Assembly: GCA_040755975.1 (NCBI GenBank)
Contig: JBFLZY010000041.1
Location: 1-25,049 of the forward strand
DNA: 25,049 bases
Reading direction: 5' to 3'
Source: JAIMBK01 sp040755975
Lineage (GTDB): Bacteria > Bacillota > Desulfotomaculia > Desulfotomaculales > Nap2-2B
The first letter of the stretch is position 1, and each line of letters begins with the position of its first letter. The notes under the pieces are model-generated. The model was given only the letters and a program-made list of their open reading frames with translations, was not told the origin of the DNA and searched no databases. A program made the position numbers and the translations under genes. Shown piece after piece: positions 1 to 7,309 of the stretch.

Positions 1-435
1 GTGCGCCCGGTAGACCCGCCCGCCGTCGAGCGGCAGGGCCGGGAGCAAATTAAAAGCGGCAATCAGCAGGTTGCACTGCAGAAAAAAGGGGCCGAGTTCG
101 TCGTGCCAGAGGCCGTGATTTTTTAAAGCCAGCCCGGCGGCGGCCATGAGCAGGTTGCTGGCCGGCCCGGCCACCGCAATGTAACTTTCCTTGACCGGGT
201 CAAGGATCATCTCCCCGCCCATCCGGGTTACCCCGCCAAAAGGCAGCAATTCCACGTCCGTCACCGGCACCGCCAGGCGCCTGGCCACGGCCGCGTGCGC
301 CAGTTCGTGGCAAAACACCACGGCAAAGGCGATCAATCCCTTGCCCATGACACCGGCCACAAAGAAAAGGCCCAGCAGGCCCAGAAAAAAAACGTTTACA
401 TATATATTGATCCCCATTATGCGCGCTAACCGCAT
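1..435 (-). CDS. spoIVFB: SpoIVFB-like M50 intramembrane metalloprotease (3' end outside window)
   Basis: This is a site-2-type zinc protease of the membrane. In Bacillus the family member SpoIVFB cleaves pro-sigma-K in the mother cell late in sporulation. The first 145 residues are visible and the gene runs off the left edge. Zinc motif HELAH lies at residues 43-47 in a hydrophobic helix. A second membrane motif, FNLLPALPLDGGRV (about 128-141), carries the expected third ligand Asp near residue 137. The ATG at 433-435 is preceded by GGGGGAG, a good ribosome binding site. It sits 67 bases downstream of spoIVFA, its known regulator, which supports SpoIVFB rather than a housekeeping M50 protease such as RseP; no PDZ domain is visible in this part. 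Identity is family knowledge plus context; the catalytic motifs are seen directly. Confidence 0.92.
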   Translation of the reverse strand, partial: MRLARIMGINIYVNVFFLGLLGLFFVAGVMGKGLIAFAVVFCHELAHAAVARRLAVPVTDVELLPFGGVTRMGGEMILDPVKESYIAVAGPASNLLMAAAGLALKNHGLWHDELGPFFLQCNLLIAAFNLLPALPLDGGRVYRAH

Positions 436-502
436 TTTTCTCCCCCGCAATAACTGTTGCCGCCGTTAAAGCACCCGCGCCCCAGGCCGGCGCAAACCAG
501 GA

Positions 503-1270
503 TCAATCATTGGACACTTTCAGCCTGGTTAAAGGATCCACCAGCTTGCTCTTCTCCCGCAGCTCAAAATGCAGGCCACCGCCCTGCACATCGCCGGCGG
601 TGCCTACTTCGCCGATGACCTGGCCGGCGCGGACGGTTTCGCCCGGCGCAACCTTAACGGGCGCCAGCCCGGCATACAGCGTATAGGTATCTTCACCGTG
701 ATCCAGCAGAATAAAATACCCCACGGAGGGGTCATTGCCGGTGCGCGCCACTTTTCCGCTGCGGGCGGCTTTCACAGGAGTGCTCGGGGAGGCCTGAATA
801 TCGATGCCGGAATGAAAACGCTCCAGCCCGTCAACGGGGTCGGGAGACCAGCCGAAGCCCCGCACAACTTTCCCCGAAAGGGGGATAAGCAATTCTTCCG
901 CCGGCGTATTGCGCCCCAGGGCTTCCCGGGACTCCGGACGAACATCCCCATATAAAGGGTAATTTTCGTTGACCATTTGCAAACCGATCTGGACCGCTTT
1001 TTGGAACACAGGCTGCAAATTCCACTCCGTGGTCAGCACGTAGCGCAGACTTTCCTGCACCCGGCCGCCAAACGGGCCGGGAATTTCCCGCAAGGCCAGC
1101 AACACGGCCAGAATGGCCACGGCTGCGGTAAACCGCAAGACTGTTTTCCGGTAGCTTTTGCGCGGCTTTTCCTCCGGCCAGCCGCGGTAACTGAGCGGCC
1201 CCGCCTGCGGCCAGTCGACCACCTGGTATTTTTTCGAGTGTTTATTCCTCCTGAAAATCCTCCCGATCAA
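503..1270 (-). CDS. spoIVFA: SpoIVFA-like membrane protein with degenerate M23 (LytM) domain
   Basis: 255 residues: a basic cytoplasmic N-terminus, one membrane segment at about 46-60, a linker, and a C-terminal M23/LytM fold (about 125-250). In Bacillus SpoIVFA tethers and restrains SpoIVFB together with BofA. The M23 zinc set is incomplete: H153 and D157 (HSGID) are present, but the usual HxH motif reads GGLHFE, so the first His is Gly. That fits a regulatory, non-hydrolytic role. The start is TTG at 1268-1270, with GGGGAGGGG ending seven bases upstream; no ATG fits better. It follows rodA by 74 bases with no terminator between. The leader contains a sigma-E-like promoter and a hairpin covering the ribosome binding site (separate entries). 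A plain M23 endopeptidase is the alternative, but the missing His and the spoIVFB neighbour argue against it. Confidence 0.88.
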   Translation of the reverse strand: MIGRIFRRNKHSKKYQVVDWPQAGPLSYRGWPEEKPRKSYRKTVLRFTAAVAILAVLLALREIPGPFGGRVQESLRYVLTTEWNLQPVFQKAVQIGLQMVNENYPLYGDVRPESREALGRNTPAEELLIPLSGKVVRGFGWSPDPVDGLERFHSGIDIQASPSTPVKAARSGKVARTGNDPSVGYFILLDHGEDTYTLYAGLAPVKVAPGETVRAGQVIGEVGTAGDVQGGGLHFELREKSKLVDPLTRLKVSND

Positions 1271-1276
1271 AGGGTA

Positions 1277-1312
1277 TCCCCTCCCCTACAAAAATATATT
1301 TGCGGGAGGGGA
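1277..1312 (-). promoter_or_regulatory. Inverted repeat sequestering the spoIVFA ribosome binding site
   Basis: On the minus strand TCCCCTCCC (1304-1312) and GGGAGGGGA (1277-1285) are perfect 9-bp complements with an 18-base loop. Inside the loop GCAAA and TTTGT can extend the stem. The downstream arm is the spoIVFA Shine-Dalgarno sequence itself. There is no U-run after it, so it is not a terminator. In an mRNA reading through from rodA the site would be paired; in an mRNA starting near 1286 the upstream arm would be missing. Pairing is seen in the sequence; the regulatory effect is inference. Confidence 0.6.
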
Positions 1313-1321
1313 CAAATATGA
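1293..1321 (-). promoter_or_regulatory. Sigma-E-like promoter candidate for spoIVFAB
   Basis: Minus-strand TCATATT (1315-1321) matches the known sigma-E -35 core (ATATT), and AATATATT (1293-1300) fits the sigma-E -10 (CATACAnT) at most positions, with a 14-bp spacer. The spoIVF operon is sigma-E dependent in Bacillus. The predicted start, about 1286, leaves a very short leader ahead of the TTG, which lowers confidence. Confidence 0.4.
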
Positions 1322-1344
1322 CAAGCCCGGGATAGTCTTCAGGT

Positions 1345-2685
1345 TTAGAATAAAATTTTTCTCCTGCGCACGTAAATGTTCAGCAGCAGTCCCATGGCCA
1401 TCATGTTCATGATCATATTCGAACCCCCGTAACTGAAAAGGGGTAAAGGGATCCCCGTAACGGGCATAATGCCGGAAGTCATCCCGATATTTACAAACAC
1501 GTGAAAGGCCAACATGGAGATAACTCCCACGGCTAAAAGAGAGCCGAGAAAATCCCTTGCTTCCAGGGCTATCCTGATTCCGCGGTAAATGAGCACAAAA
1601 AATAATCCCAGCAGGGTCAGCGCGCCAAGAAAACCAAATTCTTCACCGACTACCGAAAAGATAAAATCCGTATGGCGCACGGGCAAAAAAGTGAAGTGGG
1701 TCTGCGTGCCGCCCAGTAAACCCTTGCCCGTTGGCCCGCCGGAGCCTATGGAGATAAGCGACTGCCAGATATGATAGCCGTCCCCTAACAAGTCGCTCTG
1801 CGGATTTAAGAAGATGAATAAACGGGTCATCTGGTATTCTTTTAGCGTATATTTGTGAAATTTTTCGTGCCGCCCGCGGGCTGTTTGCCATTGTTTCAAC
1901 AAATTGTTGTATCCTTCTTCCAATTCCTGCCTGGCCGGGCCGCTAATTTTCATTACCGTTGCCTGCTTCCTCTCCTGTTCCAGAGCAGCCAGTTGCTTCT
2001 CCAGGGCACGGTCGGTATCGTGGAGGTACGCGTGTACCGAGATTAAACAAAGAATCAAAACCAATCCCGCGCCGATTATTGCAAGCAACAACAAAGGCCT
2101 CGCCTCGGCAAAAAAAAGCATGACAAACATAACGGCAAGAAATACCATCGAGGTGCCCAAATCCGGTTGCGCCAGGATCAACAGCATAGGGACCCCCACG
2201 TAGAGAAAACAGGGGATTAAATCCTTCAGCTTATTTAAATGGCCCTTTCTTTTCGCCAGAAAACCGGCAAAGGTAATGATCATGAGGATTTTGGAGAATT
2301 CGGAAGGCTGAAACAGCAGCGGGCCCAAGTGAATCCAGCGCTGGGCGCCGTACGCGGTATGGCCTTTGACCAGGACCGCCGCCAGGAGCAACAGGTTCAG
2401 AATATACAGGAGGCGGGTATGTTTTACCATGTCCTCGTAAGGTATATAGATCATGGCAGCCATGAAAAAAAGCCCGATTAAAACCCATTGGAGCTGTTTT
2501 ATAATGTAGGTGAAATCTAAGTGCAGCAGCCTGACCAAAATATTTAAATTTTTCAACTGACTGAACGAATCGTCGGTAAACTCCAAAGAGGCGCTGCCGA
2601 TCACCACCAGGCCGAACAAAATAATGCCTGCTGCCGTGAAAAGCAGGGTATAATCAAGATTTTTCACCATTCTGGCAATTGCCAT
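1345..2685 (-). CDS. rodA: RodA-type SEDS peptidoglycan glycosyltransferase with loop insertion
   Basis: A polytopic SEDS-family enzyme that polymerises lipid II into glycan strands for side-wall growth, normally paired with PBP2. Family features seen: QRWI..GPLLFQPSEF (115-130), LAQPDLGT (171-178), LNPQSDLLGDGYHIWQS (293-309), PVRHTDFIFSVVGEE (335-349, with the conserved Asp of this family) and FSYGGSN (417-423). At 446 residues it is longer than usual RodA (about 370-400). The excess lies in an enlarged first loop (about 35-60) and a charged, helix-like insertion (about 223-278) just before the conserved RLFIFLNP segment. The ATG at 2683-2685 follows AAGGGGAAG. The preceding hairpin terminator and a TATAAT box suggest it can be transcribed apart from minCDE, leading into spoIVFAB. 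RodA rather than FtsW is favoured because mrdA and mreBCD are adjacent. Confidence 0.93.
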   Translation of the reverse strand: MAIARMVKNLDYTLLFTAAGIILFGLVVIGSASLEFTDDSFSQLKNLNILVRLLHLDFTYIIKQLQWVLIGLFFMAAMIYIPYEDMVKHTRLLYILNLLLLAAVLVKGHTAYGAQRWIHLGPLLFQPSEFSKILMIITFAGFLAKRKGHLNKLKDLIPCFLYVGVPMLLILAQPDLGTSMVFLAVMFVMLFFAEARPLLLLAIIGAGLVLILCLISVHAYLHDTDRALEKQLAALEQERKQATVMKISGPARQELEEGYNNLLKQWQTARGRHEKFHKYTLKEYQMTRLFIFLNPQSDLLGDGYHIWQSLISIGSGGPTGKGLLGGTQTHFTFLPVRHTDFIFSVVGEEFGFLGALTLLGLFFVLIYRGIRIALEARDFLGSLLAVGVISMLAFHVFVNIGMTSGIMPVTGIPLPLFSYGGSNMIMNMMAMGLLLNIYVRRRKILF

Positions 2686-2712
2686 GCGGGCTTTCTTCCC
2701 CTTTCGACATTA

Positions 2713-2741
2713 ATTATATTACGAAAGAGGGTATAAAAAAA
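2713..2741 (-). promoter_or_regulatory. Possible sigma-A promoter for rodA
   Basis: A perfect TATAAT on the minus strand (2713-2718) lies 28 bases before the rodA start. The hexamer 17 bp upstream is TTTTTT, a poor -35 that overlaps the U-run of the minE terminator. Placement between a terminator and a gene start is supportive; the match is weak. Confidence 0.32.
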
Positions 2742-2778
2742 GCCCCGCTACAATTACAAATAAAACCACGGGGGCTTT
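2735..2778 (-). terminator. Rho-independent terminator after minE
   Basis: Minus-strand AAAGCCCC (2771-2778) pairs with GGGGCTTT (2739-2746) across a 24-base loop and is followed by a run of T. It lies 22 bases past the minE stop codon. The long loop makes termination probably partial. Confidence 0.65.
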
Positions 2779-2799
2779 GCGATCCCGGCATTTCCCGCT

Positions 2800-3087
2800 C
2801 TAAATGCTGGAAACCAGTTCCCTGGAGACTCGTTTCATGCCCCGCACCGGAATGCTGGCCACCAGGGCAACCTGATCTTCATTGGTTTCCAGGGTTACCT
2901 CCAGGGCTTTTTCGTCTATGTCCATATAATTGGAAATCGCTCTAATCAGCTCGTTTTTCAGCGTCTCCATAAGCTGCGGCGATACCCCGGCCCGGTCATG
3001 CACCAGCACCAGCCGCAGCCTTTCCTTGGCCACATTCTTGCTGGCGTTCGCTTCGCGCCCAAAAACCCTCGCTAAAAATTCAAACAA
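2800..3087 (-). CDS. minE: Cell division topological specificity factor MinE
   Basis: 95 residues, normal MinE size. MinE stimulates the MinD ATPase and drives pole-to-pole oscillation, so that septation is blocked at poles and allowed at midcell. The N-terminal amphipathic segment (FEFLARVFG) is a plausible membrane-binding helix. The MinD-contact helix KERLRLVLVHDRAG (21-34) is nearly canonical, followed by the dimerisation domain with SPQLMETLKNELI and NYMDID. It starts with TTG (3085-3087) behind AAGGGGGGAAG and lies 26 bases after minD. The presence of MinE, which Bacillus subtilis lacks, indicates an oscillating Min system as in many Clostridia. Confidence 0.96.
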   Translation of the reverse strand: MFEFLARVFGREANASKNVAKERLRLVLVHDRAGVSPQLMETLKNELIRAISNYMDIDEKALEVTLETNEDQVALVASIPVRGMKRVSRELVSSI

Positions 3088-3113
3088 AGTTCTTCCCCCC
3101 TTGCCGGTATTTT

Positions 3114-3905
3114 TTACTTCAAACCGATGATGCGCCGCAACCTGCCCAAAAACCCGCTATCATCCAGACTCATCATAGGCACCGCCTCGCCTTTAATTCT
3201 GCGGACGATATTGCGGTAGGCCTGGCCCGAGCGCGAGCGCTCGTCCGAAACAACCGTCTCGCCGCGATTCGTGCTGATTACCACCATCTCGTCCTCCGGC
3301 ACCACACCTAAAAGATCGACGGCCAAAATGTCGATTATATCTTCAATGCCCATCATGTCCCCGTGACGGACCATTTTTGGGCGGACCCGGTTGATAATCA
3401 GGGCGGGGTTGCGCAATTCCGCCGCTTCCAGAAGGCCGATTACCCGGTCGGCGTCTCTTACGGCGGCCACCTCCGGTGTAGTCACCACGATTGCCTTTTG
3501 CGCGCCGGCAATGGCGTTGCGAAAGCCCTGCTCAATGCCGGCCGGACAATCGATGATTACGTATTCAAATTCCTGGGCCAGGTCGGCGCACAATTTTTTC
3601 ATCTGTTCCGGGCTGACGGCTGTTTTATCCTTGGTTTGAGCCGCCGGCAAAAGAAAAAGGCCTTCGTAACGCTTATCCTTAATCAGCGCCTGCCGCAACC
3701 GGCAATGTCCTTCCGTAACGTCGGTAAGATCATAGACGATCCGGTTTTCCAGGCCCAGCACCACATCAAGGTTGCGCAACCCAATGTCGGCATCGACCAG
3801 CACCACTTTATGACCCAAAGAGGCCAGCCCCGCCCCCAGGTTAGCGGTCGTAGTGGTTTTCCCAACCCCTCCTTTCCCGGAAGTCACCACAATTATTTCG
3901 CTCAT
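3114..3905 (-). CDS. minD: Septum site-determining ATPase MinD
   Basis: 263 residues, full length. MinD is a membrane-cycling ParA/MinD-family ATPase that recruits MinC to the membrane and is released by MinE. The deviant Walker A SGKGGVGKTT (9-18) with signature lysine 11 is intact. So are the switch region VDADIGLRNLD (37-47) and Walker B-like IIDCPAGIE (117-125). The last residues, GFLGRLRRIIGL (251-262), form the amphipathic membrane-targeting helix. The ATG at 3903-3905 is preceded by GGGAGGT. It is transcribed with minC upstream and minE downstream. The 60-base gap to minC holds a GTCGTC-type repeat. Confidence 0.97.
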   Translation of the reverse strand: MSEIIVVTSGKGGVGKTTTTANLGAGLASLGHKVVLVDADIGLRNLDVVLGLENRIVYDLTDVTEGHCRLRQALIKDKRYEGLFLLPAAQTKDKTAVSPEQMKKLCADLAQEFEYVIIDCPAGIEQGFRNAIAGAQKAIVVTTPEVAAVRDADRVIGLLEAAELRNPALIINRVRPKMVRHGDMMGIEDIIDILAVDLLGVVPEDEMVVISTNRGETVVSDERSRSGQAYRNIVRRIKGEAVPMMSLDDSGFLGRLRRIIGLK

Positions 3906-3923
3906 ATACGTACCTCCCTGTAA

Positions 3924-3954
3924 CAGTCGTCGGACGTCGGTCGTCGGTCGTCAG
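3924..3954. repeat. GTCGTC-rich intergenic repeat (copy 1, minC-minD gap)
   Basis: A degenerate tandem of TCGTCGG/ACGTCGG-type units fills half the short gap between minC and minD. A related stretch occurs at 10576-10602 in the DUF4321-maf gap. Function unknown; it lies inside a transcribed operon. Confidence 0.6.
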
Positions 3955-3965
3955 AATGAAATAAT

Positions 3966-4403
3966 TTAAATAAGGTTGCCCAGGCGGTCGCTGCTTTGAA
4001 ACACTTCAATGGTTACCATATTCTCTTTGATCCGCGCGATCTCGGGCTGTTCAGGTCCCGTTAATTCGTCGTCCGGAGGACGCGTGATATGATTGGCAAT
4101 CCGCAGTTGGGTCGGCTGCAGACGAAAGGCCAGCACCGCCGCCTGCTCGTCCCCGGAAGCACCCGCATGAACCACTCCGCGCAGCGTGCCCAAAACAATG
4201 ACATGGCCGGAGGCCACAATCTCGGCACCCGGGTTCACATCGCCTACGACCACCACGTTGCCGTCAAAGTGGATTTTTTGGCCCGAGCGAAGCGTTCGCC
4301 GCACCAGGATTGTGTTGTCGTCAATCATTTCCTCTATCTCTTTCGGCCTGCGCACTTTTTTTACCCACAGTTCACGAGGGCCGTTTTTAATTTCCGGTGC
4401 CAA
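3966..4403 (-). CDS. minC: MinC, C-terminal domain only (short form)
   Basis: The recognisable part is the MinC C-terminal beta-helix domain: RTLRSGQKIHFDGNVVVVGDVNPGAEI, then GHVIVLGTLRGVVHAG and QPTQLRIANHITRPP. This domain dimerises, binds MinD and contacts the septum. The chosen TTG start at 4401-4403 has GGGGAGAG nine bases upstream, giving 145 residues. The frame is also open back to a TTG at 4454 (162 residues) with a weaker site. Either way the approximately 100-residue N-terminal domain that blocks FtsZ assembly in Bacillus and E. coli MinC is absent. A stop at 4488-4490 and the mrdA end at 4584 leave no room for it. It heads minC-minD-minE after the mrdA terminator. The product is probably functional in MinD binding; how it inhibits FtsZ is unclear. 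Confidence 0.85.
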   Translation of the reverse strand: MAPEIKNGPRELWVKKVRRPKEIEEMIDDNTILVRRTLRSGQKIHFDGNVVVVGDVNPGAEIVASGHVIVLGTLRGVVHAGASGDEQAAVLAFRLQPTQLRIANHITRPPDDELTGPEQPEIARIKENMVTIEVFQSSDRLGNLI

Positions 4404-4528
4404 GGCTAATCTCTCCCCGCAGATACACCTTATGATCTGTTCTCCACAAAACAACCAAATCCTGCTAAAGATATTTAAAAATAATAGTTAGATTTTCCTC
4501 GTTTTTTGGTGACGATAAAAGGTAAACC

Positions 4529-4560
4529 AAAAAAGCCGGCGGTTAAGCGCACCGGGCTTT
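4529..4560 (-). terminator. Rho-independent terminator after mrdA
   Basis: Minus-strand AAAGCCCGG and CCGGCTTT pair with one bulged C, followed by TTTTTT. It lies 23 bases after the mrdA stop and separates the mre/mrd genes from minCDE. Read-through is still possible because no strong promoter was found before minC. Confidence 0.6.
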
Positions 4561-4583
4561 CCGCCCGCTTCGCGGCCCGTGTT

Positions 4584-6767
4584 TTACCGCGGCGGCGCCG
4601 GCGGAATCAGGGGCCTTCGCTCTTCAACAGGAGCCGCCGGCGACGTTGGCCGCTCCTGCCGGTGCGCAGCCGGTCCCTCCTGGCCAGGCTGCTCCGGCGG
4701 TCTTTCCGCCGGCTGCCGGGCGGAAGGTCCTTGCCCCGCCGGCCCTTGCGGTTGCCGCTCACCGGGCGGAGAAGGCCCGGGGCGCCCGGGCGGTTCCGTT
4801 TGCTGCTGAACCTGCTGCCGCCTTGCCGCCGCTCCGGAGGCTTGCGTGGTTGAATCCGCCTGCCGCTCTTCTTCCTGCGCCGCTTTCTCCTTTGCTTCTT
4901 CCAGGCTTTTTGCTTCCGGGTTATTTTCCAAGAGAAAATAAGCGTCTAAAATCTCCCTGGCCACCGGGCCGGCGATCCCGCTCCCCATCCCGCCGTACTC
5001 AATGATTACCGATACTGCAACCTCAGGGTTTTCGTAAGGCGCGTAGGCCAGGAAAAGGGCGTGCTTGTTCCCGGCCGCGTCCCCCACCTCGGCAGTACCT
5101 GTTTTTGCCGCGGCCTGGTAACCGGCCCCGGCAAAAACGCCGGCGGCAGTCCCGTCGGGGGGTAAGGTAACCAGATGGACTCCTTCCTGGATAATTTTTA
5201 TAGTTTCGCTGGACACTTCCAACCGGCGGACTATCTGCGGCGCAAAACTGGCTACCGTTTTGCCGTCCGGGGAAATAATCTTCTTGACAATATGCGGTCG
5301 ATACAATTTTCCCCCGTTAGCAATTGCGGCCATATAATTGGCTAACTGAAGAGCCGTATACTTGTTTTCCCCCTGACCGATGGCCATATTGGTGCTGTCG
5401 TATTCGTGCCACTGCGACTCCCACGGGTGATCGCGCCAGATTTCTTTTTTATGCTCGCGCGACGGCACCAGCCCGGCTTCTTCGCCGGGAAGATCGATCC
5501 CGGTTTTTTCGCCCAGGCCGTACTCCTTTGCATACTTGCCCATCAGCTCGGGGCCGGCCTGAGCGCCAAACATATAAAAGAAAGTATCGCAAGAAACCTT
5601 CAACGCCCTGCGGATATCCACCCGGCCGTGCCCGCCGGGTTTCCAGTCCTTCTGCGTCTTGTAATATCCAGGATCGGAGATGACCGTATCCGGCTTGACG
5701 ATCCCTCCTTCCAGCAGGGCGGTGGCCGTCACCATTTTAAATGTGGAACCGGGAATATAAGTCGTTTCGATGGCGTGATTTCTAAGGGCGCCGGTTTTGG
5801 TCAGCTCTTGATATTCTTTTTTGGTGACTCCCCGGGCAAACACGGCCGGGTCGTAAGAAGGGAGGCTGGCCATGGTCAGCACTTCGCCCGTGCGCACGTC
5901 CAAAACCACCGCCGCAGCGGAGAGGGTTTTATCTTTAGTTATCTTCGCCCCGCCTACGGTCCTGGCGCTGGCAATCCCCTTCGCCAGGGCGTCCTGGGCC
6001 GCTCGCTGGAGGCGGCCGTCAATGGCGAGAACAAGGTTGTTCCCGGGCGTAGGCGCTTTGACTCCCACGTCGCGTACCGGGCGGCCCAGGGCGTCTACCT
6101 CCACCAGCCGGGCTCCTCGCTTTCCCCGCAAAAACTCTTCGTATTGATTTTCCAAGCCCGTTTTGCCAAAACTATCCCCCATTTGATAACCTTTATCCCT
6201 GTTTTTTTCCAGTTGGTCCTTCTCGATTTCCCCCACGTAACCCAGCACGGGGGCGAGCAAATCCCCGTAAGGATAGTCGCGCACGGGCTCCACGTCAATG
6301 ATGACCCCGGGCAAATCCAAACGGTGTTCCTCGATCCTGGCCACCGCCTCCAAACTTACCCCCGCGGCCACGTGCACGGGTTCGTACAGCCGCAATTTTT
6401 CGGCCTGCATTTTTTCCTGAATCCGCGCTTTGATTTGTTCGACGCCCATTCCTTCGTACATTTTTTCCCCAACCAGTAAATTCGCCAGAGCATCGACAAT
6501 CCGGTCGGTGTCCTTTAAGCCCAGGTAGGTTACCGAAACCGTATAAACGGGCCTGTTCCCCACGATCCGCTCGCCGTTGCGGTCGATTATATCTCCCCGG
6601 GGCGGAGCAATGGGGATTAAGCGCTGGTGGTTCGCCTGCGCTTGCGTCTGGTATTTAGCCACCTCCACCAGTTGCAAAAAACTCAGCCGGACCACAAGCA
6701 CCAAAAAAGCCCCGGCAACCAGGGCCAAAAGAAAGCGCATCTTTTTCTCCAGCTTCTTTTGTTCCAT
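4584..6767 (-). CDS. mrdA: Penicillin-binding protein 2, elongasome transpeptidase
   Basis: A class B PBP that cross-links side-wall peptidoglycan with RodA and MreBCD. A cytoplasmic stub and one membrane anchor (about 12-34) are followed by the PBP dimerisation domain with the RGDIIDRNG signature. The transpeptidase domain carries STFK (Ser341/Lys344), SCD (392-394, the SxN-type motif with Asp) and KTG (555-557). After about residue 615 there is a Glu/Ala/Gln then Pro/Gly/Arg-rich low-complexity tail of about 110 residues ending PLIPPAPPR, which typical PBP2 lacks. The ATG at 6765-6767 (MEQKKLEKK) with GGGGGAAGG upstream is preferred. The longer frame to 6821 would overlap mreD by 37 bases. 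It lies 17 bases after mreD and is followed by a terminator. Confidence 0.93.
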   Translation of the reverse strand: MEQKKLEKKMRFLLALVAGAFLVLVVRLSFLQLVEVAKYQTQAQANHQRLIPIAPPRGDIIDRNGERIVGNRPVYTVSVTYLGLKDTDRIVDALANLLVGEKMYEGMGVEQIKARIQEKMQAEKLRLYEPVHVAAGVSLEAVARIEEHRLDLPGVIIDVEPVRDYPYGDLLAPVLGYVGEIEKDQLEKNRDKGYQMGDSFGKTGLENQYEEFLRGKRGARLVEVDALGRPVRDVGVKAPTPGNNLVLAIDGRLQRAAQDALAKGIASARTVGGAKITKDKTLSAAAVVLDVRTGEVLTMASLPSYDPAVFARGVTKKEYQELTKTGALRNHAIETTYIPGSTFKMVTATALLEGGIVKPDTVISDPGYYKTQKDWKPGGHGRVDIRRALKVSCDTFFYMFGAQAGPELMGKYAKEYGLGEKTGIDLPGEEAGLVPSREHKKEIWRDHPWESQWHEYDSTNMAIGQGENKYTALQLANYMAAIANGGKLYRPHIVKKIISPDGKTVASFAPQIVRRLEVSSETIKIIQEGVHLVTLPPDGTAAGVFAGAGYQAAAKTGTAEVGDAAGNKHALFLAYAPYENPEVAVSVIIEYGGMGSGIAGPVAREILDAYFLLENNPEAKSLEEAKEKAAQEEERQADSTTQASGAAARRQQVQQQTEPPGRPGPSPPGERQPQGPAGQGPSARQPAERPPEQPGQEGPAAHRQERPTSPAAPVEERRPLIPPAPPR

Positions 6768-6784
6768 AGACCTTCCCCCAAAGG

Positions 6785-7288
6785 CTACCGGTAAATCTTT
6801 GTATACCCCCGGAAAAACCACCTGTACAGCAAAAGCGCAGTGAGGGCGTTATAAACCGCTCCGCAAAAGGTAATTTTCAGCAGCGCCACCCCCGGGGAAA
6901 TAAAAATACCCAGGTACAAAAGGAACAGGTAATGAAGCAGGCCGGTAAAAAGACAAACCAGCAGCGTAACCAGGGAAACCACGAAAGGATTGTCCTTATA
7001 CAGCGCCGTTTGAACGACGCCCGCCAGATAGCCGGCAACCATGCACACCAGCGCGTTCAAGCCAAAGTAACTGCCTGTCGCCGCATCCAGGAGCAGGCCG
7101 GCTACAAACCCCCAAAAAGCTCCTTCTCTCCGGCCTCCAAAAAAGGCATAAAAAATTACCAGGATCATAACCAGGTCGGGTTTAATTCCCCATACCCGGA
7201 CGGAATCCAGCACAGTAAACTGGGTAAACGCAGCCACAAGAAAAATGCCCAGAACGCCGATCCGCATCCTCGACCATCCGATCCCCAA
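6785..7288 (-). CDS. mreD: Rod shape-determining membrane protein MreD
   Basis: 167 residues with five to six hydrophobic segments and the family features KPDLVMILVIFYAFFGGRREGAFWGFVAGLLLDAATGSYFGLNAL-type N-terminal half (described here in outline, residues 36-80). MreD is the integral membrane partner of MreC and RodA in the elongasome. The start is TTG at 7286-7288 with TCAGGAT seven bases upstream. An ATG seven codons in has GAGG directly against it and is less likely. The gene begins 21 bases after the mreC stop and ends 17 bases before mrdA, as expected for a translationally linked mre operon. Confidence 0.92.
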   Translation of the reverse strand: MGIGWSRMRIGVLGIFLVAAFTQFTVLDSVRVWGIKPDLVMILVIFYAFFGGRREGAFWGFVAGLLLDAATGSYFGLNALVCMVAGYLAGVVQTALYKDNPFVVSLVTLLVCLFTGLLHYLFLLYLGIFISPGVALLKITFCGAVYNALTALLLYRWFFRGYTKIYR

Positions 7289-7309
7289 TTGCTGATCCTG
7301 ATTCTCGTT

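Noticed and set aside
5406..6479. Plus-strand open frame (357 codons) opposite mrdA
   Set aside because: Antisense shadow of a clear PBP2; no ribosome binding site or family features.
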